From the NCBI GenBank assembly GCA_004431415.1, contig QPMI01000453.1, forward strand, positions 124,001-188,000: a stretch of DNA of 64,000 nucleotides, given 5' to 3'. Source of the stretch: Cyanophora paradoxa (Eukaryota > Glaucocystophyceae > Cyanophorales > Cyanophoraceae). The notes below the pieces were generated by a model, which did no database searches, had not been told where the DNA came from, and worked only from the letters and a program-made list of their open reading frames with translations. The position numbers and the translations under genes were made by a program. Of this stretch, positions 57,975-64,000 are shown one piece after another; the first letter of the stretch is position 1; every line of letters begins with the position of its first letter.

Positions 57975-58734
57975 GAGGGAAGATAAGGAAGGCGTGTCGC
58001 CCGCTGTGCTCTGCAGCGCGCACGAGCGTCAGACAAGCGCGGGCCCGTTGCGATCTCGACTATCACTGTGCTTGCACGAACCTTGCCGGATGCGGCGGAG
58101 AGCAGTGAGGCTGCTCGCTTCGCTTGCGCGTGCAACCTCGCGCGCGAGGGCGGCGCCTGCGTGGCGCGCGCCAGCGCCGCGAAGTGCATCGCTGCTGGCG
58201 GGCCTGCCGAACGCTGCACAATCGACCAAGCGATGTTCTACTGACAAGCTGCTTGTTCTACGGGGGAGTTTCGATCGGGGAAGCGAGTCACTGGTCGCAG
58301 TGGTCGCCGCTGGTCGGCCCTGTAGGGGTAGAGCAGCGAACCTCTGTCTTGGTGAAGGGGACGCGCGCAGCTCCCGGACGCTGTAAAGCTGCACGGACGG
58401 CTGCAGCTCCAATAGCCGCAGTGCGTGGCGAAGAATCGTGCCCTTCGGTTGACAGCGGAATCACCGTGAGCGCCCCGTCGGACCGCGTTGGCCCGCGCGA
58501 TTCTTGACGTCGTTTGAAGCGCAGAGCGCATATTAAGGCTGCTCCCCCCGCCCTGCAGACAGCGCGTGGCTCCCAGGCGACATCCTCCAGCGCCGGCAGC
58601 GGCGACCAGTTCTCGCGCTGCGCCGTGCAAACCGGTGCTCCAGATCTCGCGCGGCGCCGTGCCAACGTGCGACTGATGGGCATGTCCCATCGCAGCGGCG
58701 CGCTTCAGCGCCAGCCCGATTTAGGCAGGAGCAG
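57975..58734. promoter_or_regulatory. divergent spacer, 760 bp
   Basis: It lies between the ATGs of the PET127-like gene (-) and the coiled-coil gene (+). The overlapping frames have odd composition and no domain. Both promoters must lie here. No motif is assigned. Confidence 0.35.
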
Positions 58735-60109
58735 ATGGCGCTGCTGTCGCCGGCCCACGATCCGCGCCTGACGAAGAGCGCGGAGTACGCGCCAAGTGCG
58801 CTCTCGGCGACGTTCTACAACCCGCTGTTGGCGGCGAAGCGGTCTAGGGAGCAGGCCGAGGTCTGCTTTTCAGCTCGCGACCCATCATCAGCTTTCGATC
58901 GCCTCCTACTAACCGGCTTCGCGTTCCTCGCGCTTCAGGTCGATGTCCAGTTGCTCGAGAACAGGCTGCGGCGCCTGCGCGTCGAGACCGAACGTAGCGA
59001 GCGAGCGGTGGAGCACACCCGCAAGCGCGGTGCGTCGCAGCAGCAGCGCCCCCGAGGAAGGACGGTCCCGTGCGCTGTGCGCTCAGACGCCTCGCAGCGA
59101 ACGAGATTCTGTCGCTGAAAGAGCGCAACGAGGAGCGCCGGGCGGCGAAAGCCAGGTTACAGGAACTAGAGGAGATGGGTGCGTCGCGACCGGCCGGGCC
59201 GGCCGGCGGCGCGCGCCGCTGACAGAGAGCGGCCGCCGCGCAGAGCGGAGGCGGAAAGCAGAGATGCTTTTGAAGGCGAAGGCGGAGACGCGAGCGCAGC
59301 GGGAAGCGATGGTCTCCTCCATGCTGCAGAGCCGGCGGGCCGAGGCGGCCGAGAGCAAGCGCGCCTCGGCCGAGTACGACCAGAGCGCCGAGCGCTTCCG
59401 CGAGGTGTACCCCCCGCTTCCCCCCCCCCTTCCCTTCTCACGGAGGAGCGCAGATGGAGCGGCGACGGGCCGCGCTCATGCGGCACTCCATCCGACAGGT
59501 AGTGTACCCTGCCTGGCCCCGCAAGCCAGCCTGGCATGCCCGCCCGCCCGCCCTACTGATCAGATACGTAGAGGGAAGTGGAGGCGCAGGCGAGGACGCA
59601 GCGGCTGCGGCAGCGGCACGAGACGGCGCTGCTGGAGGACTGGGGGCACCGCCTCGCCCTGGAGGAGGAGCGCCGCCGGCGGGCACAGGAGGTCGCCTCC
59701 CGCATGGAGCAGGAGGAGGTGGGCCCTTTCTTATGTACCTATCTAACCAACTATCCATCTATCTGTCTATCTGTCTATTTTTATCTGTTTAACTTATCTT
59801 ATGCTACAGGCGGAGCTGCTGGAGAAGCTGCGGGCGGTGCAGGCGAAGCAGCGGGCGGCCTACGTGGAGCTGGAGGGCGCCCTGCGGGCCTCTTCGCCGC
59901 TCGGGCTGGGGACCGGCTCCGCAGCCTCGTCCGAGCGCGGCTCGGCCACGGCCGCCGGCGCCATGCGGAGCGCGGCCACGGCCCCTGCGGGCGCCCGCCG
60001 GCACCCGCAGCAGCCGCAGCAGCAGCAGCAGCCGTACTCTCCGTCCTCCTCTACCTCCTCGCCCCACGCCCTCTCCTTCATCGATCGCGAGCTCGCCCGC
60101 ACCCAGTAG
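58735..60109 (+). CDS. coiled-coil protein
   Basis: From ATG 58735: a short head (LSATFYNPLLAAKRSREQAE), then almost continuous charged helix across exons: VDVQLLENRLRRLRVETERS, RAANEILSLKERNEERRAAK, RRKAEMLLKAKAETRAQREA, EYDQSAERFRE, QMERRRAALMRHSIRQ, EVEAQARTQRLRQRHETALL, LALEEERRRRAQEVASRMEQ and AELLEKLRAVQAKQRAAYVE. The tail is Ser/Ala/Gln-rich with PQQPQQQQQPY, ending LARTQ and a stop at 60107-60109. Introns show the GTACCCC signature (59404) and a CTAT microsatellite (59735-59790). The heptad pattern and short motif-free ends resemble many flagellar or centrosomal coiled-coil proteins, but no family can be named. Confidence 0.6.
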
Positions 60110-60915
60110 CACTGCGGCAGGCGGGCCGGCCCGGCGGCCGGGCCCGCCATGGCTACTTCCCTACTTTTTCGATCGGACGCCCTTTTTCCTAGGCAGGTTT
60201 TTCCCTTTTTCTGTTTCTGGGGGAGCGGGCGGCCAGCCCCTTCCCGATTCTTCGCATCGGCAGTTGACGTATGTTATATCGTGTTATCGTGCACGTGAGA
60301 GTGTGTATGCAGGCAGCAGCTTTTTTCGAGTTCGAATCCAGAGATCCTTTCATTCGCAAATCGACGACGTGCGCATGCCGCACACGCGTTGCAGTTGGTG
60401 GCTAGCCGCGCGAAGGCGCCCGGCGCTGTGGTACCGGTGGCGGCGGGCGGCTCGATCGCCGAGTCGAGCTCGCCGAGTCGCGCCCTGGCGCCGGCGCGGT
60501 CCGTTGAATTCGAACTACGTATACGGTCCGTGCGATGCTAAGCGGTTTGGAATCCTTGCACGTGGCGGTCGAAGCTTATATTCAGAGATCCGGCTCGACG
60601 CGCGCAGCTGCAGGTTCCGATTCGACGCAGGGTGCGCTCCGGGGTAGAGGCAACAGAGGGGGGATACAGCGCAAGATGTTCGTGGCTCCCTCGCCGTGGC
60701 CGTCCGGCGCCACGGCGGTCGCCGGCAGGCCCGCAGTGTGCACACAGGTGCGCTCGCTCCGGTGACCTGCGCGCAGTCCCGATGTTTGCCGATCCATTCG
60801 ATCGCAGGCACACCCGGACGCCTGCCAGCGCGTTCTCGAGAGAGATCACGTATCGTGGCTTCGCGGCGCGCAGCCGGCGCGTTCCTTCGGCTGGCGGCTC
60901 CCGTCGACAAATATC
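60110..60915. other. intergenic, no recognised gene
   Basis: It lies between two genes in the same direction. It contains the 3' UTR of the coiled-coil gene, TTCGAATTCGAA and ACGTATAC palindromes, and overlapping frames without domain similarity. Promoter elements for the next gene must lie here but none is recognised. Confidence 0.4.
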
Positions 60916-63900
60916 ATGGTGCCGGCGGCTGACCGCCCGGCCCGCCATGAGGGCTTCGGCGTCGCGCTAGAGTCTCCGGCGTTGGGCGCTCACCGCGGCG
61001 GTCCGGCCGAGCCCCCCAGCGCCGAGGCGCAGCAGCAGCCCCAGCACGCCGCCGTGGATCACGGGGACGAGTTTGCGGAGCAGGCGGCACCCCCTATCCT
61101 CGGCTACATCGCCCGGGCGACGAGCGCTAGGGACGGGGCGGTGCTCTGGACGGCCTTCCTGCCGGACGGGAGCCCGCAGCTCGCGTGGCTGCTGAAGCGC
61201 GAGGACGAGGCCCGGCGCTACCGCGCGAACCTCCGCACGCGCAACGCTTCGAAGGCCGCTCGGGCGCTAAGTGCGCGGCCCGGGGCCAGGGGCGAGGCCG
61301 GCGGCGCCGCGAACGAGGCTGACGGGCGCGCTCAGGCGTCTCGCGGAAGGAGAAGATGGCGGAGCGGGCGGCGGCGACGCTGGCGAGCCTCCGGACGGCC
61401 CGCGCGGCTTTCGTGGCGGCCATCGGAGAGCACCGCGTCCGCGCCCTCGAGGCCGCCGACGGGGGGGACGACGGGGGGCCGGGCGGGGTACCGGGCACCG
61501 GGCGCCTGCGGCGGCGCCAGGCGGCAGTCGAGGAGATGTACGAGAGGGAGGGGGAGGAGCTCGGGGACCCGGGTACAGGGCTGGCCTCGGCCCTGCGGCG
61601 CGGCCTCGCGCTCCTCGCCGACCCGGCGCCCCTCTCGGAGGTCCCGTCCTCGACGTGGCCCCTCCCCCGCCTCGCGTGCGCCCGCGCGCGCGGACCCCGC
61701 CCACTTATTATCCGCGCCTAATGCTTGTCTGCGGCGCAGATCTGAGGCGGCGGCGGCGCTCGCAGCCATGGAGGAGGAGCGGAGGAAGGGGGCGGGCGGG
61801 CGGGCGGGCCCCGCGCAGCGCAAGCAGCACCTCTCGGCGTGGCGGCGCGTCGGGCGGGCGATCGCTCACCTGAGCGACGCGCGGAGCCGCTTCGAGGTCA
61901 AGCTGGCGGCGGCGGAGGCCGCCGGCGCCGCCGGCTCCGGCTCGGCCAAGGACGACAAGCTCAAGAAGCAGCAACAACAGGCAGAAGCGGACGCGAAGGC
62001 CGAAGAGGAGGAGGAGGGCGAGGTCCGTGTGGAGCTGGCGGCCGAGATCGAGGCGCTCTCGGCCCCCGTGACCAGCGCCGTACCCACCCTCGAGCGCTCC
62101 CTTCGTTCGCTCCTGCACGCGTTCCTCCCCTCGTTCGCCCGCGGCTCGCCGGCCCGGCGGGCCGCCCAGGCGAACGTTCTCCTGGCCCGCTTCGGGTGGA
62201 CGGGCTCCGAGGAGGCGGCGTCCCTAGGAGACGCCGGCGCCCTCTCGGGGTACTCCCGGTACGTGCGCACGCTCACCTGAGCTCTGATTTGATCCGCTCC
62301 GCTCCGCTCTGCCGTGCTTCGGGTCTCACCGGGCCCTTTACGCCCGCAGCGAGCGTGCACGGCAGCTCGAGCAGGGGGCCATCGCATCCCTTCCCGCCCC
62401 CGGCAACGTGCGTACCCCCCGACCGCCCCTGCCCTCCCCAGGCCAGGCCGAGGCCTAGGCGCCTAGGCGCCTGGAGACCCGCCCTTGTCCTAGCCTATAC
62501 GGCGTTCCTAAGCCCTGGACGCCTAAGTCCGCCCTACGCTAGACCCCTACGACCGGCCCGGCTCAAGCCTCGTTCGCAGCTCTTCATACCGGCGGCGCAC
62601 CGGGCACTGGAGGTTGCCTTCGGGCGCCTGGACGGGGGGGCTACGGGCCTCGTCCCCGCCGGCCCCTGCCCCGCCCTGCACGCCGCCGGCCTCACCGAGC
62701 GCGAAGACTTCCACCCGGCCTCGCTGCTCCGCCTCGTCGAGTACTGCACGGGCGGCGCCGGCCCGGCCTACGTCCACCTCGAGACGCAGGGGCTCGCCCC
62801 CTTTGTGGACGGCGACTCGGCCCCCTCGGAGGCCGCCGAGGCCGCTCTCCGGACCCTCTCGGGCCTCGCCGCCGCCTGCGGCCTGCCCGCCCCGACCGCC
62901 CCGCCCCCGCTGCCCGTACCCCCCGGAGGCCTGCCCTTCGTCCGCCCGCGCCCCGTGCCCCTGGCCTTCTTCGTTCGCGGGGAGGACGCGGCGTGGGCCG
63001 GGCGCGCGCTGGCGGCGGCGCGGGACGACCTGACGCTCCTAGGAGCCTCGTTCCCGGAGACCGTGGCCCTCTGGGGGCGCCTCGGCGGCCCCTCCCGCAT
63101 GACCAAGAACCGCATGGGCGAAAACGAGGAGGAGGAGGAGGAGGAGGAGGAGGAGGAGGACGAGGACGAGGAGGGAGAGGGGGCGGGGACCTCCGGTTCG
63201 GCGGAGGAGGCTTGGGAGGGAGAAGAAGAAGGGGGGGTAGGGGGATCCTCGCCCGGGTACAGCGGCGGGGCGGTGGACCTGGAGGAGGAGGAGGCCGAGC
63301 TGGCCCTGGCCGCCCTAGCGGCCGCGCAGCCCGGCATCATCCGGCCCATCGTGCCCCCCGGCGAGGGTGCGCACGCGTACCCCCCGTCCGTCTCGCGTGA
63401 CGGCTTCGCTTCGTTTAACTTGCTTCCTTCCTCTTTCGCTTGCCAGGCGGTCCGTTGGAGGAAGGGGAGGAGGAGGGGGATCGGCCCTGCGCGCGGGGGA
63501 TCATCGACGCCCGCCCGCTCCTCTCGTGCGCCGCAGCGGGCCGCGCCATTCTCTGCCTGGCCTCGGTCCTTCCTTGCTAAGCTTTGGCGCAGGGCGGCGC
63601 GCCTCTCGACGGGGGCGATGGGCCGGCGGGTCCCCGCCGTACACCGTACCCTCCTCCGCATGCTCGCCGCCGCGCGGTACTTCGGGCGGGCCAGCGCCCC
63701 GCTGGACGGCGTACCCCGCGCGCTCCGCGTCGCCGTCGCCGGATTGGTGCGCGAGGACGTCGGGCGGCCCACGGAGGGACTCGTGAACATGTACCGCGAG
63801 TTCGGTGCGCCCGCGCTGTACCCCCCTTCCACTTTCTCGCTCGTCTTTTTTTCGTCTCGTGATGCGTACCCCCCTTCTCTTTTTTTCGCAGGCTGGCCGA

Positions 63901-64000
63901 GGCCGCAGGACCTGCCGGCGATCGTCGCCAGCCACCCGGATCTGATCCTGTACCCCTCAGACCCCGCCCTCACCCACCCCTCCATCGCCCTCGGCCTCCC
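60916..64000 (+). CDS. unrecognised gene, runs off the right edge
   Basis: Not recognised. ATG 60916 opens an Ala/Pro/Gln-rich head, then a conserved-looking piece PPILGYIARATSARDGAVLW and LAWLLKREDEARRYRANLRT. Later exons give helical parts (AERAAATLASLRTARAAFVA; RQAAVEEMYEREGEEL; SEAAAALAAMEEERRK), a Lys/Gln/Glu-rich linker, and a Leu-rich region ending ARFGWTGSEEAASLG. After an intron near 62400-62580 comes LFIPAAHRALEVAFGRLDGG, RLVEYCTGG, PLAFFVRGEDAAWAGRALAA and a run of about 20 acidic residues (63127-63180), then RMLAAARYFGRASAPLDGVP, REDVGRPTEGLVNMYREFG and WPRPQDLPAIVASHPDLILY at the edge. Introns carry GTACCCCCC signatures (63378, 63819). Splicing between 61265 and 61350 is uncertain. 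Confidence 0.5.

Noticed and set aside
59735-59800. CTAT/CTGT repeats as a regulatory element
   Set aside because: A short microsatellite inside a clear intron of the coiled-coil gene, with nothing to suggest function.

Overview
This window is nuclear DNA of a eukaryote. Almost every recognisable protein is split by short introns, the genes include a cytosolic ribosomal protein, a kinetochore subunit and a mitochondrial ABC exporter, and there are no operons. The DNA is very GC-rich outside a few islands, the introns are short and C-rich on the coding strand, and simple repeats are abundant. Together with a deazaflavin (FO) synthase CofG homologue, this suggests a GC-rich microalga or related protist. 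I cannot fix the lineage from the sequence alone. All gene models were spliced by eye from protein-family similarity, so each CDS entry is the span from start to stop codon including introns.

Layout, left to right: the 3' end of an unknown gene (+, 1-353); a YeeZ-like NAD-binding epimerase-type protein (-, 763-2530); an Atm1/ABCB7-type half ABC transporter (+, 3170-11608) with a roughly 4.3 kb intron filled by about 36 copies of a 100-101 bp satellite; a non-coding stretch with a G28 tract; a short-chain dehydrogenase (-, 13807-16108); a MIS12-like kinetochore protein (+); an F-box/LRR-like protein (-); a CPBP-family membrane protease homologue (+); a CofG-type radical SAM FO synthase subunit (-); a KHDC4/BLOM7-like KH-domain RNA-binding protein (+); a leucine-rich-repeat protein (+); ribosomal protein eS1/RPS3A (-); a WDR74/Nsa1-like ribosome-assembly factor (+); an AT-rich palindromic island; an unrecognised repeat-rich protein (+, 34795-38203); a Helitron-type transposable element with one large intron-rich Rep/helicase gene (+, 38875-46817); a second F-box/LRR-like gene (-); a PET127-like mitochondrial protein with a long N-terminal extension (-, 51870-57974); a coiled-coil protein (+); and an unrecognised gene running off the right edge.

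The host genes are single-copy housekeeping functions with no shared pathway. The organisation is more informative than the functions. The first nine genes alternate strand strictly, giving head-to-head pairs with spacers of about 150-640 bp and tail-to-tail pairs as close as about 100 bp. Several introns carry a second copy of the neighbouring exon-intron boundary, and the Helitron gene carries a tandemly amplified exon plus intron. I read these together as growth of introns and genes by local tandem duplication across splice sites. That is the most distinctive feature here, along with the composite Helitron and probable GC-AG introns in at least four genes.
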